From DSYU01 sp964437595 (GTDB lineage: Bacteria > Chloroflexota > Anaerolineae > Anaerolineales > Anaerolineaceae): a stretch of DNA of 64,000 bases. Each line of letters opens with the position of its first letter. Positions within the stretch are counted from its first letter, which is position 1. The notes beneath the pieces are model-generated. The model was not told the origin of the DNA, searched no databases, and saw nothing but the letters and a program-made list of their open reading frames with translations. The translations under genes and the position numbers were made by a program. The DNA lies in assembly GCA_964437595.1 (NCBI GenBank), contig CAYTHO010000021.1, forward strand, positions 4,102 to 68,101, read 5' to 3'. Positions 41,833-51,215 of this stretch are shown one piece after another.

Positions 41833-42841
41833 AGCTGCCTTTCTTTGTGCGTAACGTGAAGGAGGTTTCCGGGCTGCGCTCGTCGGTGCGGTCGGTGGCA
41901 GGCGGCGGCTCGATGGAGAGGGCCGAGATCTCATCGCGCAGTTCGGGGGTCATATCGATTTCCAGGGCCTTGAGCGATCCTTCTAACTGCTTCAGGCTGC
42001 GCGCGCCGATGATGGGCGCGGTGATCGCCGGATGGGCAGCCACCCAAGCAACCGCCAGCCCGGCGGGCTCGTAGCCGCGCTCGCGGGCGAAGGCGCTAAA
42101 GCGGACGGCAGTATCCGACATCCAGTCATCGCCGTAGCGGCGGATGTACGCCTTGTTGCCCAGCAGGCGCCCAACATCGGGTTTCTGATCGCTGGCGTAT
42201 TTGCCGGTGAGCAGACCGCCGCCCAGCGGGCTGTAGCTGATCACGCCCAATTCTTCAGCTTCGGCCATTGGCAGGATTTCTACCTCGGCCTGGCGCTTGA
42301 CCAGGTTGTACATGGGCTGCAGCACGGCAAACGGCGCCAGCCTTTCTTTGGCCGAAATGCCCAATGCTTTCATCACCTGCCAGGCGGCAAAGTTGCTGGC
42401 GCCCAGGTACAGCACCTTGCCCTGGTGAACCAGGTCGTCCAGCGCGCGCAGGGTTTCTTCCAGGGGGGTTACTTCATCAAAATGGTGGATGAAGTAGATA
42501 TCCAGGTAGTCGGTGCCCATGCGCTTCAGGCTGGTTTCGATGGTGCGCAAGATGTGCTTGCGGGTAGCGCCACCTGCGTTGACATCATCACCGTGGGGAA
42601 AATAGACCTTGGAGGTCAGGATCAGGTCGTCGCGCTGGCCAGCGACCAGCCTGCCCAGGATTTGTTCGGATTTGCCGCCGGCATAGCCATCGGCGCAGTC
42701 AAAAAAGTTTATGCCGATCTCCCGGCAGCGGTGGAAGATCGCCGCGGAGGCCTCCTCGTCCGCCTCGGCGCCGAAGGTCATGGTGCCGAGGCACAATTTG
42801 GATACTTTGATACCGGTCTTGCCTAAGAAGCGATATTCCAT
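41807..42841 (-). CDS. aldo/keto reductase
   Basis: A 344-residue aldo/keto reductase. The tetrad region reads INFFDCADGYAGG (Asp, Tyr), LILTSKVYFPHG (Lys) and DIYFIHHFDEVTP (His). The NADPH site includes ITAPIIGARSLKQLEGSLKAL. It resembles the YajO/Tas-like group of potassium-channel-beta-type reductases. AGGAGA lies 7 bases before ATG 42841. First gene of a three-gene redox cluster (reductase, flavin reductase, nitroreductase). Confidence 0.93.
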   Translation of the reverse strand: MEYRFLGKTGIKVSKLCLGTMTFGAEADEEASAAIFHRCREIGINFFDCADGYAGGKSEQILGRLVAGQRDDLILTSKVYFPHGDDVNAGGATRKHILRTIETSLKRMGTDYLDIYFIHHFDEVTPLEETLRALDDLVHQGKVLYLGASNFAAWQVMKALGISAKERLAPFAVLQPMYNLVKRQAEVEILPMAEAEELGVISYSPLGGGLLTGKYASDQKPDVGRLLGNKAYIRRYGDDWMSDTAVRFSAFARERGYEPAGLAVAWVAAHPAITAPIIGARSLKQLEGSLKALEIDMTPELRDEISALSIEPPPATDRTDERSPETSFTLRTKKGSYGTQSDRH

Positions 42842-42998
42842 AGTAGTTCTCCTGGAAAAAGGTTCGGGATCAGGGGTGGATATCTACCGATATATACGAA
42901 CGTTTGGCAGTGCAGATCTTCGAAGGCCAGCAGGCCGCGCTCGAGGTGCGGCCACCAGATCGCTGGGTGCATACCGCGCGCCCACTGCCAGACCGGGA

Positions 42999-44750
42999 TC
43001 AGGAGGCAGAGGATGACGGTTTGCTGTCGTTTGCTGGTCTTCTGCCGCGCCCTCCACGCCTTCCGCGGCGGTGGGAACTGGAGGGGCGTTCACCTGACGG
43101 ATGGCTTTCGGAAGGGGAACCTTCCCCATGGTCGCCGGAAGGAGCGCGATCCCTGGAGCGTTCGGCGACCATCGGCCTTCCGCCGCCGGCTGAACGCCCG
43201 CCGCCGGGCCTGCCCTCAGAGCGGTTTCTAGGGGAAGAACGGCCCGGACCCCCGCTGGAACTGCCTATCCTTTCCTGAGAAGACCGACCGGTTGGCTGCG
43301 GCGTTTGCGCCGTATGGAAGTTCTTATGATAAAAATCGTCCAGCAGCATGGCGATGCCGGAAAGGACTTCCTCATCTTCACCCAGGCTTTTGAGCAGCGG
43401 CAGGAAGCGCTGCATGCGTTCGGTTTGCAGCCGGTCGCGCTCGCGCAGCTGTGATTCCAAAAATGCCGTGGTGCGCTGCGAAACGATTGCCTGCACATCT
43501 TCCTCGCTTGGCACGGGACGTTCCTCAAAGTTGATCGTGAAGCGTTTACCAATGCGCATCAGCTCGGCCCGCTCCAGCGCATTGACCAGTGAGATGGCCA
43601 CGCCGCTTGCGCCAGCCCGTCCGGTCCGCCCGGCGCGGTGAATGTACGACTCGTGTTCGTCGGGCACTTCGTAAAGAATCACATGCGAAAGCTCAGGGAT
43701 GTCGATGCCGCGCGAAGCCACATCGGTTGCCACCAGGAAGCGCAGCATGCCCTGGCGGATCTGTTCCATCACCTCTTCGCGCACGTTCTGGCTCAGGTCC
43801 GAGCTGATCTCGGCTGCGCTGTAACCATAGCGCTGCAGAATGGTCGCCACGAAGTGGACGCGCTCCTTTGTATTGCAGAAGATCAGCGCGGAGGCCGGGT
43901 TCTCTGCCTCGATAATGCGGATCAGGCTGCGCTCCTTATCCATCGGGCGCACGGTGTACATCACATGGTCGGTCTCGGTGACGTGAACGTGGTCGCTGGA
44001 CAGGTTGAGGAAATGCGGCTGGTGCATGAACTCGTTAGCCAGCGCCAGCACGCGCGGCGGGAAGGTGGCCGAAAACATATAGGTATTGATGGGGGTGCGC
44101 GGCAGATAGCGCTGGACGCGCTTCATATCCGGGTAAAAACCCATCGACAGCATGCGGTCGGCTTCGTCAAAGATAAAGATTTTCAGCTTATCCAGAGTCA
44201 GCGAACGGCGCAGCAGGTGATCGAGGATGCGCCCGGGGGTGCCGACCACCAGGTGCGCGCCCTGGCGGAACGCATCCAACTGCGGGCCATACGCGGTGCC
44301 GCCGTACACGGCCACACTGCGCACGTTCATCTCACTGCCCAGGATATTGGCTTCGTGGATCACCTGCTGGGCCAGCTCGCGGGTGGGGACAAGCACCAGC
44401 GCCTGGGTGGCGTTTTGCTCGGGGTTGATGCGCTGGAAAACGGGCACCAGGTAGGCGCCGGTCTTGCCGCTGCCGGTGCGCGATTGGATCATTACGTCGC
44501 GGTGGGCAAGAATGTAGGGGATGGCGCGGGCCTGAACCTGCATCAGCGTTGTCCAGCCCATCTTTTCGAAGCCGGCGCGCAGTCCATGCGGCAGATCGGC
44601 CATGGTATATTCAGGCAGAAGTTCGCCCGTTTCAGCGCCGGGTACGGCCTGGCTGGTCATGGGCTGATCGGTGTTCGCCGGGGAATCGTCTGTTGACGGC
44701 ATCTCCAGCGGGGTATTTTCATCGTTTATCATATTTTCTTCCATTATCAT
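42999..44750 (-). CDS. DEAD-box ATP-dependent RNA helicase
   Basis: A ~583-residue RNA helicase. Motifs: Q motif region (GWTTLMQVQARAIPYIL), I SRTGSGKTGAYL, Ia PTRELAQQ, GG, II FDEADRML, III SATFP, IV ALIFCNTKER, V VATDVASRGID, VI HRAGRTGRAG. A ~110-residue C-terminal tail, rich in Arg, Gly, Ser and Pro, is typical of RNA-binding extensions in CsdA/DeaD-like helicases that help ribosome assembly in the cold. The start is uncertain among ATG 44750, 44744 and 44732. An upstream TTG (44786) is unlikely. It is divergent from the SGNH hydrolase. Confidence 0.92.
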   Translation of the reverse strand: MIMEENMINDENTPLEMPSTDDSPANTDQPMTSQAVPGAETGELLPEYTMADLPHGLRAGFEKMGWTTLMQVQARAIPYILAHRDVMIQSRTGSGKTGAYLVPVFQRINPEQNATQALVLVPTRELAQQVIHEANILGSEMNVRSVAVYGGTAYGPQLDAFRQGAHLVVGTPGRILDHLLRRSLTLDKLKIFIFDEADRMLSMGFYPDMKRVQRYLPRTPINTYMFSATFPPRVLALANEFMHQPHFLNLSSDHVHVTETDHVMYTVRPMDKERSLIRIIEAENPASALIFCNTKERVHFVATILQRYGYSAAEISSDLSQNVREEVMEQIRQGMLRFLVATDVASRGIDIPELSHVILYEVPDEHESYIHRAGRTGRAGASGVAISLVNALERAELMRIGKRFTINFEERPVPSEEDVQAIVSQRTTAFLESQLRERDRLQTERMQRFLPLLKSLGEDEEVLSGIAMLLDDFYHKNFHTAQTPQPTGRSSQERIGSSSGGPGRSSPRNRSEGRPGGGRSAGGGRPMVAERSRDRAPSGDHGEGSPSESHPSGERPSSSHRRGRRGGRGRRPANDSKPSSSAS

Positions 44751-44886
44751 TCGGGTTTCGCACGGTGGCCGGAACTCAACTAGCAATTGTTCCGGCCTAT
44801 GCGCCTTTCGGCTTTATCCCCCAAGAGGGACTTTGTTCATTATATCCCAAGTGACCTTCCATCGTGATTCCGCCTGGTTTATAATT

Positions 44887-45684
44887 TTGCCACTTGAAAT
44901 CCTGATTGCCAGCTATGAGGTCAACATCAAACACCGGTCCCTAATTTTTATTATTTTCCTCGCCATTGCATTGGCTATCTCCGTTGTTCTAAACCTGATC
45001 CTTTTTTCGACAGCAAAGCAATATTATGCGCAGCTAAACGGAGCCCGACTCGATCCACTGGCGTTGTCTGCGTTCCCGGTTTCGGAAACCGTTCTCGGAC
45101 AGCCCGGCGCAAATGCCAAACGGATTGTATTCTTTGGCGATTCTCGAGCGGCTATGTGGCCCGCGCCGGTTGGTATGAGCGGATATGAATTTGTCAATCG
45201 CGGTATTGGTTCACAGACTTCGGCTCAAGTCCTGGCGCGTTACGATTTCCACGTGAAGCCATTGGAACCTCAGGTCCTGATTCTTCAGGTAGGAATCAAT
45301 GATCTTAAAACGATCCCCCTGTTTCCGGAGAAAAAGGATCGTATTGTTTCAGACTGCAAGAATAATATAGAGCGAATCGTTACGAAAGCCTTTCAACAAA
45401 ATTCCTTCGTCATCCTGACTACAATCTTTCCGGAAGGCAATTTACCCCTCGAGCGAGCCGCGTTTTGGTCGGAAGATGTGGGGAAAGCGGTAACAGAAGT
45501 AAATCAGTTTATTTTTGCGATGGAGGGAGATCGAGTTGCTGTTTTCGATACAGCAAAAATCATTGCAGGTGGAAATGATCTGGTAAAAAAAGAATATCAG
45601 AAAGACTTTTTACATGTTAACGAGGCAGGATATGCAACTCTAAACGAGCAGCTTCGAATCATTCTATCGGATCAGAATGAGTAG
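44887..45684 (+). CDS. membrane-anchored SGNH/GDSL hydrolase, uncertain start
   Basis: An SGNH-type esterase domain of ~230 residues after one N-terminal membrane helix (LIFIIFLAIALAISVVLNLILF). Block I is RIVFFGDSRA (Ser), block II FVNRGIGSQTSAQ (Gly), block III LILQVGINDL (Asn) and block V DFLHVNEAGYATL (His). No ATG or good ribosome site exists in frame before the helix. TTG 44887 is my guess and GTG 44851 is possible. A TATAAT (44880-44885) lies nearby. The gene is visibly more AT-rich than its neighbours, which may mean recent transfer. Confidence 0.72.
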   Translation: MPLEILIASYEVNIKHRSLIFIIFLAIALAISVVLNLILFSTAKQYYAQLNGARLDPLALSAFPVSETVLGQPGANAKRIVFFGDSRAAMWPAPVGMSGYEFVNRGIGSQTSAQVLARYDFHVKPLEPQVLILQVGINDLKTIPLFPEKKDRIVSDCKNNIERIVTKAFQQNSFVILTTIFPEGNLPLERAAFWSEDVGKAVTEVNQFIFAMEGDRVAVFDTAKIIAGGNDLVKKEYQKDFLHVNEAGYATLNEQLRIILSDQNE

Positions 45685-45700
45685 AAGGGCGTTACCTGGG

Positions 45701-46486
45701 TCAACTTCGTTTCCGGTGCAACCACGATAACCCCAGAAGATACATCGTTGCGACGCCAAACCCGATCAGCGTGCCCCAGAATATTCCCAGGCGCGGATAG
45801 CAATAAGCAATGGTCAGCAGGTACAGCACCAGCGCCCACAGCCCGGTGGGGATGTTCTTGATGATGCTGTGGGCCTGCTCCGGCCCGTAGGTGGAGTGGA
45901 CGATAAGCACCAGCGGGAAGGCGGTGATGGGAAAGGCGCTAAACAGCCCGGCCCAACTGGGAGGCACCAGGTTAGCGGCGCCGGTGATGGCCAGGATGGT
46001 CAGCGCGGCCAGGCCGGCCCGGAAGAGGACGACGCCCAGTCCCAGGTGGACCTGCTGGCGGATGGTGGTATTGGGAATGCCGCGAAACAGGGCGGCGTAA
46101 GCCGTGATTGCCCCCACGCCGACCAGCGCGCAGGCCCAGCCCGGCAGCGGCAGCATGTGCAGGAGCGCATCTACGGCAAAGAAGGCCGCCATCCCAGCGG
46201 AGGATGCAATCAGGATGCCTGCTATCCTGCCGGTAATGATCTTCTGCGATGATACCCAGAAGTAAATGAAGAAGAAGCTCAACAGCGCGGCCAGCCCGGC
46301 GATATTGTATACCGCGCTGTGTGCGGCAAAAGCTGCGCCCTGCTCCAGGCCAATGAAGAACAGTGCAATGGCCGAGCCGAGCGGGTAGCCAGAGAGAATC
46401 CCTGCCACGCGCGGGCTGACCCGCTCCGCCACGATGGAAAGCGTTGTGACGATGGCAATAGTGAGGGCAACTTTGAGCAGGATCAT
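45701..46486 (-). CDS. polytopic membrane protein with internal duplication
   Basis: A 261-residue protein with about eight membrane helices. Two halves look related: PRVAGILSGYPLGSAIALFFIGLEQGAAFAAHS in the first and PSWAGLFSAFPITAFPLVLIVHSTYGPEQAHS in the second. This is a pattern of small transporters built by duplication. I do not know the family name. Solute transport or envelope function is inference. The start ATG follows a terminator at 46490-46528 by only a few bases. Confidence 0.78.
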   Translation of the reverse strand: MILLKVALTIAIVTTLSIVAERVSPRVAGILSGYPLGSAIALFFIGLEQGAAFAAHSAVYNIAGLAALLSFFFIYFWVSSQKIITGRIAGILIASSAGMAAFFAVDALLHMLPLPGWACALVGVGAITAYAALFRGIPNTTIRQQVHLGLGVVLFRAGLAALTILAITGAANLVPPSWAGLFSAFPITAFPLVLIVHSTYGPEQAHSIIKNIPTGLWALVLYLLTIAYCYPRLGIFWGTLIGFGVATMYLLGLSWLHRKRS

Positions 46487-46489
46487 TTT

Positions 46490-46528
46490 TAAAATGGTTC
46501 ACCAGGTTGGATAACCTGGTGAACCATT
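46490..46528 (-). terminator. Rho-independent terminator
   Basis: A perfect 16-bp inverted repeat (AATGGTTCACCAGGTT at 46493-46508, AACCTGGTGAACCATT at 46513-46528) with a 4-base loop, followed on the minus strand by TTTTAAAAA. It ends the transcript of the gene at 46535-47368. Confidence 0.7.
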
Positions 46529-46534
46529 CACAGT

Positions 46535-47368
46535 CTATTCGAGCGACTTCTTCGAACGCGTTTTCTGGAGCTGAAGCTCGGGCATCTGGTGGTTGAGCAG
46601 GTCGAGGGAAAGCTCGATCACCTCGCGGGCTTCATCCGGGGTGGTGGTGCCGATGGTGACCATATCCTGCTCGCGGATGGTGTTCCAGGCGAAAGCCAAG
46701 CCAACGATGGGCAGCAGCTTTCCGGCAGCCAGGGGCTTGATGGTCATGACCGGCTTGTGCGCGTTGGCGATGATGTGCTGCACCCAATCGGCCTCCACCT
46801 GCATGAGGAAGCCGGCGGCGTTGTAGATCTGGATATACGTTTCCACGTCAGCGCACATGCGGTCGGCGTAGACGGGGGTCTCGGGCATGTGGGTCGATAG
46901 ACCCGGCACCATGCCGCGCTCGCGGATCAGTTTGGTATACCGGCCCAGGTCGCGGATCACGCCTTCGCGGCGGTCGAGGAGGGCGTCGGTCACGCACTGA
47001 TGCGGCATGCAGAAGGTGGCGTTGAGCTTTTTGCACAGGTCGAACATCACCTCGGGCTCGGTATTGGGATCGCCGCCCGGGGCGATGTTGAAGATAGGGG
47101 TGATGATGCGCGTCATGGCGCGCCCAGTCTGGTCTTCCGCATCGAGTACGGCATCCTCTAGAAGCTGCGATGGTGGTCCCATCACCGCGTCCACGCCGTT
47201 TTCCAGGAACACGGCCAATACTTTTGTGATCCGCTCCCGCGTTTGCAGGTCTTTGATAAATTTATCCTTGGCCAGGCTGGTATGCGAATAGCCGAGGAAC
47301 CAGTTTGTGCCAACCAACAGCCGCGGCAGACTCACGCCGCCGACCATCGTGCGAGGGAATTCGTTCAC
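46535..47368 (-). CDS. conserved hypothetical protein, possible TIM-barrel enzyme
   Basis: A 277-residue soluble protein. Alternating strands and helices (LPRLLVGTNWFLGYSHTSLAKDKFI, VFLENGVDAVMGP, AMTRIITPIFNIAPGGDPN, ATFCMPHQCVTDALLDRR, MVPGLSTHMPETPVYADR, PVMTIKPLAAGKLLPIVGLAFAW, MVTIGTTTPDEAREVIEL) suggest a TIM barrel resembling the aldo/keto-reductase-like or aldolase group. I cannot name the family. GTG 47368 is preferred because AAGGAG lies 6 bases upstream. The longer frame to 47455 has no site. Confidence 0.72.
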   Translation of the reverse strand: MNEFPRTMVGGVSLPRLLVGTNWFLGYSHTSLAKDKFIKDLQTRERITKVLAVFLENGVDAVMGPPSQLLEDAVLDAEDQTGRAMTRIITPIFNIAPGGDPNTEPEVMFDLCKKLNATFCMPHQCVTDALLDRREGVIRDLGRYTKLIRERGMVPGLSTHMPETPVYADRMCADVETYIQIYNAAGFLMQVEADWVQHIIANAHKPVMTIKPLAAGKLLPIVGLAFAWNTIREQDMVTIGTTTPDEAREVIELSLDLLNHQMPELQLQKTRSKKSLE

Positions 47369-47473
47369 CGTAAGCTCCTTGTGGATATCACCGATAGCAC
47401 GAACAGGCAAAATAATCGCTATGTTATTTTCCGTATTATACCGGGGCGGGCGCATTGTGCCATGTGTTGAATG

Positions 47474-47980
47474 TCAGGCTTGTGATGACGGCGCGTCATG
47501 GACCGCTGCCTGCTGCATGTACCGCTCGACCCATCTCCCGACGATGGCATAGCGGAATTCCTTCCCCTGGAACGTCAGGATGGCGGCCACGATCCCGTAA
47601 ATGATCATGGTAAAGAACATCACGATCATCAAAACAATGATGCTTACGGGTATGAGAAACATGCCGCCGAGCAGCGCGCCTGCGAGCGGCCCTGAATCTG
47701 TTCCCTGGAAAGCTACTGGCAAGATGAAGCTGCTAAAAAACATCAGGAAAAAGAAAGCGGCATAACAGCCAAAACCGATCACCCAGAGTAAGATGAACGT
47801 AATTTGAAAGGCGATGGCCTGGAGCGATTGAAAGGCCACGTCGCGCGACCGTTCACGCTGGGTTACCCAGATAGTGATTGGAGCGATCATGCCAACCATC
47901 GGGACGAGGACGGATACGTGCCCCAACGCTGCGATAATGCGCTCATCCTGCGTGGAAAGGGGAGAAGTGTTTACGGCCAT
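47474..47980 (-). CDS. DUF4870-type membrane protein
   Basis: A 168-residue protein with three to four membrane helices. STQDERIIAALGHVSVLVPMVGMIAPITIWVTQRERSRDVAFQSLQAIAFQ is the pattern of DUF4870 (previously Tic20-like) proteins. The C-terminus is a short polar tail. The start overlaps the epimerase gene's stop by 10 bases, so the two are translationally coupled. Function unknown. Confidence 0.83.
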   Translation of the reverse strand: MAVNTSPLSTQDERIIAALGHVSVLVPMVGMIAPITIWVTQRERSRDVAFQSLQAIAFQITFILLWVIGFGCYAAFFFLMFFSSFILPVAFQGTDSGPLAGALLGGMFLIPVSIIVLMIVMFFTMIIYGIVAAILTFQGKEFRYAIVGRWVERYMQQAAVHDAPSSQA

Positions 47981-48960
47981 AGGGTCTTGTATTTCGCAAT
48001 TAAGTCGTCTTCTAATTTATCGAACCGTTCGTCAACCTTTTGGCGCTCGGGGTCAGCATCGTACCAGGCCATGATCTCCTCGGCTCCGCGCGCAAAGGGG
48101 ATGGTGCAGCGGAAATCGGGCACCAGCTTCTTCACCTTAGAATTGTCGAAGATCATGCTGCAGGTCTTATCGCCCAGCAGCCCGGCGCCCCAGTTCGGAT
48201 CATAGGCATTAATCAGCTCGCTGGGAATGTGCGCCATTTTGGCTTCAGTTCCGGCGGCGCGGGCGACGATCTCGAAGATCTGGTTCCAGGTCAGCCACTC
48301 GTCCGATGTGATATGGAAAGCCTCGCCGATGGCGGCGGGGTGCCCCAGCAATCCCACGAAGGCTTTGGCAAAATCGGCGTGGTGGGTCAGCGTCCACAAA
48401 GAAGCGCCATCGCCTGGCACGATGACCTTCTTTCCTTTGCGCATGCGGTCGACGATGGTGTAGCCACCATCGAAAGGCAGCGCGGTCCTGTCGTAGGTGT
48501 GAGAGGGGCGCACGATGGTCATGGGGAACTTCTCATCGCGATAGGCCCGCACCAGCATTTCTTCGCAGGCAATTTTGTTGCGCGAGTACTGCCAGTAAGG
48601 ATTATCCAGGATGGTGGATTCGGTTACCGGCAGGCTGGCGGGAGGGGTCTGGTAGGCGGAGGCCGAGCTGATGAAAATATACTGCCCTGTTCTGCCGCGG
48701 AAAAGATCCAGGTCCGCCTGGATGTGTTCTGGGGTGAAGGCGATAAAGTCCACTACGGCGTCAAACGTGTAATCTTGCAGCGCGGCGCGAGCAGCCTGCG
48801 GATCGCGAATATCACCGTTGATCATGCGCGCGCCTTCCGGGGCAGTGCGCTTGGTTGTATTTCCGCGATTAAAAAGATACAGTTCGATGCCGCGCTCGAT
48901 GGCCAGCTTTGCGCTGGCTGAGCTGATGATACCGGTGCCGCCGATGAATAATACTTTCAT
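47971..48960 (-). CDS. NAD-dependent epimerase/dehydratase (extended SDR)
   Basis: A 329-residue Rossmann enzyme: KVLFIGGTGIISSASAKLA (nucleotide-binding GxxGxxS), MINGDIRDPQA, FISSASAYQTP, and YSRNKIACEEMLV in place of the usual YxxxK. The C-terminal half (HITSDEWLTWNQIFEIVARAAG) resembles the chloroplast-stem-loop-binding/epimerase group. ATG 48960 (MKVLFIGG) follows GAGGAGC at 8 bases. The upstream GTG at 48966 is less likely. Substrate is probably a nucleotide sugar, unproven. Confidence 0.9.
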   Translation of the reverse strand: MKVLFIGGTGIISSASAKLAIERGIELYLFNRGNTTKRTAPEGARMINGDIRDPQAARAALQDYTFDAVVDFIAFTPEHIQADLDLFRGRTGQYIFISSASAYQTPPASLPVTESTILDNPYWQYSRNKIACEEMLVRAYRDEKFPMTIVRPSHTYDRTALPFDGGYTIVDRMRKGKKVIVPGDGASLWTLTHHADFAKAFVGLLGHPAAIGEAFHITSDEWLTWNQIFEIVARAAGTEAKMAHIPSELINAYDPNWGAGLLGDKTCSMIFDNSKVKKLVPDFRCTIPFARGAEEIMAWYDADPERQKVDERFDKLEDDLIAKYKTLWP

Positions 48961-48983
48961 TGCCACGCTCCTCTGACGAAAGG

Positions 48984-50273
48984 TTATTGCAATTGACCAC
49001 TTGGCGTATTATCATCTATTTCTGGCATTTTTTCCAACGTACGGATCGGAGAAAAGACAATCCAAAAAGCGCTGGTCAGCAGCCCCAGAACGGCAATGAA
49101 CAGAGTGGCCTGCACGCCCACCAATGTACCCAGCGCCCCACCCACCAGCGCGCCCAACGGCCCGATACCAGCCGCGAGCAGCTCGATGGTGGCATTTACC
49201 CGCCCCAGCAGCCGCGGAGGGGTAACCGACTGCCGCAAGGAGAGGGCATTGATAAAGAAGACGGTACCCAGAATATCGCCTGCCTGTGAGGCGATCAACA
49301 GGATCAAGCCCTGCCTGGGGAAGCTCGCCGCCAGTGGGATCAGCATATCAAAGATTATTTCAATCACCAGCCCGCTGATAAGCGTTCGCCCCAGGCCAAA
49401 CCGCCGCACCACGCGCTCGGCAACCAGCGCGCCGATCAGACCGCTGGCGCCGCCGATGCCGATGGTTATGCCCATGGCGGCGGGGGTGATATTGAGGATG
49501 CGCACCGCGTACAGCGCGTACAGCACGCCGATAAAATTGCCAAAGAAGCTGGTGGTAGCTTCCGCGCCGGTGAGCGCCCGCAGGATGGGACTGCGCATCA
49601 CCGTGCGAATGCCTTCCCGCGCTTCGTGCAGCATCGAAAGCTGTTCGCCGGGGAGCGAGGGTAGCGGCTCTGGCCTGCGAATGGACCCCAGTGAAAGGGC
49701 CGAAATTGCAAATGAGAACGCATCGAACAGGATGGCTATGGGGGCGGTGATAGTCTGCACCAGCAGGCCGGTAAGCCCTGGGCCGACAATTTCCGCCGCT
49801 GAATCACTCAAGGCGAGCTTGGAATTCCCTTCCACAATATGGCGCTGTTCCACCAGGGAAGGCAGGTAGGCGCGGTAGGCTGTGTTGAACAACACGTGCA
49901 GAACACCGGTCAGGGCCAGCACGATATAGATCATCCAGATGTTCAGATGCCCGAGCACTGCCGCCAGTGGAATGGTGAGCAGCAACAGCGCCCGACCGAG
50001 GTCGGCAGCGATCATCAGCGGACGGCGGCGCAGACGGTCGACCCATACCCCGGCCAGCAGGCTGAATAGCAGCACTGGCGCGCTGCCAATGGCCTGCATC
50101 AGCCCCATCTGGAAGGCGCTTGCGCCGAGGTTGATCACTGCCAGCAGCGGCAAACCTCCGCCGGTGATATGCGAGCCGAGGACAGAAACCGTCTGGCCAA
50201 GCCAGAGCTTAAGAAAGTCTGGGCTGTGCCATAAAGATGGGTGTGGCGCCGGAGTGCTTTCGGTTGTGTCCAT
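48984..50273 (-). CDS. MFS transporter (macrolide-efflux-like)
   Basis: A 429-residue major facilitator protein with about 12 membrane helices. LPLLAVINLGASAFQMGLMQAIGSAPVLLFSLLAGVWVDRLRRRPLMIAADLGRALLLL is the typical helices 1-3 with the DRLRRR loop of the MefA-like/enterobactin-exporter group. Six bases separate it from the upstream nucleoside hydrolase gene, so it belongs to the operon beginning with the isochorismatase-like gene. Export or import of a nucleoside or related small molecule would fit the context. Confidence 0.9.
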   Translation of the reverse strand: MDTTESTPAPHPSLWHSPDFLKLWLGQTVSVLGSHITGGGLPLLAVINLGASAFQMGLMQAIGSAPVLLFSLLAGVWVDRLRRRPLMIAADLGRALLLLTIPLAAVLGHLNIWMIYIVLALTGVLHVLFNTAYRAYLPSLVEQRHIVEGNSKLALSDSAAEIVGPGLTGLLVQTITAPIAILFDAFSFAISALSLGSIRRPEPLPSLPGEQLSMLHEAREGIRTVMRSPILRALTGAEATTSFFGNFIGVLYALYAVRILNITPAAMGITIGIGGASGLIGALVAERVVRRFGLGRTLISGLVIEIIFDMLIPLAASFPRQGLILLIASQAGDILGTVFFINALSLRQSVTPPRLLGRVNATIELLAAGIGPLGALVGGALGTLVGVQATLFIAVLGLLTSAFWIVFSPIRTLEKMPEIDDNTPSGQLQ

Positions 50274-50279
50274 GGCCCA

Positions 50280-51206
50280 TTACTTTATTTCCTGAAGCCT
50301 CTTGAATAAATCCCGAAACACCTCATTGCGCTTCACAAACCATGCCGCCCGAATCTCATGGCGGCCGGGTTGGGGTGGGGCATAGGTCAGGTCGCCTGTC
50401 AGCACCGGGCTGGGGATGAGCATGGTCTGGACCCAGGTTTCATTCAGCAGATAGGCGATGGTCGAGATGTCCCAGATTTCTTTTGCCCAGGCGAAGTGAT
50501 CCTGGCTGTATTCGCAGAAGCGCTGGTACAGAAAATCACTGATGGCGTTGCGCTCCGCGATGGCAGCTTCTAGTTCGACTTTGGTGGTCAGCAGGTGCGA
50601 TGCCACCCCCAGGCAGGGAATCTGGACGAGCGGCACGCCGCTGTCGAATATCACTTGAGAGGCGCGCGGGTCCTGCTGCAGGTTGAACTCGTGCACCTGG
50701 GGAACATGCACCGGGTTGCCGCCCAGCCAGACGACCACCATGCGGCGCACGATCTCCGGTTCGACCAACAGCGCGGAGGCAACGTTGGTGATTGCTCCGA
50801 TCGCCACTACGTAGAGCGGGTCATCGGACGGCGCGGCCATGGCCCGCTCCACCAGGTCCAGCGCGGCGGGGCTTTGCTCGGGCGCGGCGCGCCCGGTGAG
50901 ATAACCTGTGGAGCCGCGGTATACCAGCCCTTCGCTGGAGACGTTCAGCCGCTCCAGCAGGCGCTGGATTTCGGCATAACTTTTTTCCATGCCGTCGCCT
51001 GGGCCCGTGGAACGGTTGTTAGTGAACGGCGCGGCATAAATGGCATCTACCTGCAGCCGCTCGGGGGCGAGGAGCGCGTAAACTACGGCAAACTGGTCGT
51101 CGATTTCATTGTACGTGTCCGTGTCCAGCACCATGCGGATCTTGCCGGCTGGATAGGCCAGCCGCTGCTGGCGAACCTGAGGCGTGAGAGATGGGAAGGT
51201 AAGCAT
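50280..51206 (-). CDS. nucleoside hydrolase (inosine-uridine preferring type)
   Basis: A 308-residue N-ribohydrolase. The calcium-binding aspartate cluster is MVLDTDTYNEIDDQFAVVYAL (DxDxxxxxD variant). VVAIGAITNVASALLVEPEIVRRMVVVWLGGNPVHVPQVHEFNLQQDPRASQVIF contains the family block, and WDISTIAYLL the C-terminal metal aspartate. It cleaves ribosides to base and ribose. GGAGG is very close to the ATG at 51206. It is the middle gene of the isochorismatase/hydrolase/MFS operon. Confidence 0.92.
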   Translation of the reverse strand: MLTFPSLTPQVRQQRLAYPAGKIRMVLDTDTYNEIDDQFAVVYALLAPERLQVDAIYAAPFTNNRSTGPGDGMEKSYAEIQRLLERLNVSSEGLVYRGSTGYLTGRAAPEQSPAALDLVERAMAAPSDDPLYVVAIGAITNVASALLVEPEIVRRMVVVWLGGNPVHVPQVHEFNLQQDPRASQVIFDSGVPLVQIPCLGVASHLLTTKVELEAAIAERNAISDFLYQRFCEYSQDHFAWAKEIWDISTIAYLLNETWVQTMLIPSPVLTGDLTYAPPQPGRHEIRAAWFVKRNEVFRDLFKRLQEIK

Positions 51207-51215
51207 GCCTCCATT

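Noticed and set aside
41833..41934. N-terminal extension of the flavin reductase to 41934
   Set aside because: The added residues (MRSRPSPSSRRLPPTAP) are the aldo/keto reductase C-terminus read in another frame, and ATG 41832 has a ribosome site.
43638..44696. 352-codon plus-strand ORF
   Set aside because: It is antisense to the DEAD-box helicase, whose motifs are all intact, and it has no recognisable protein pattern.
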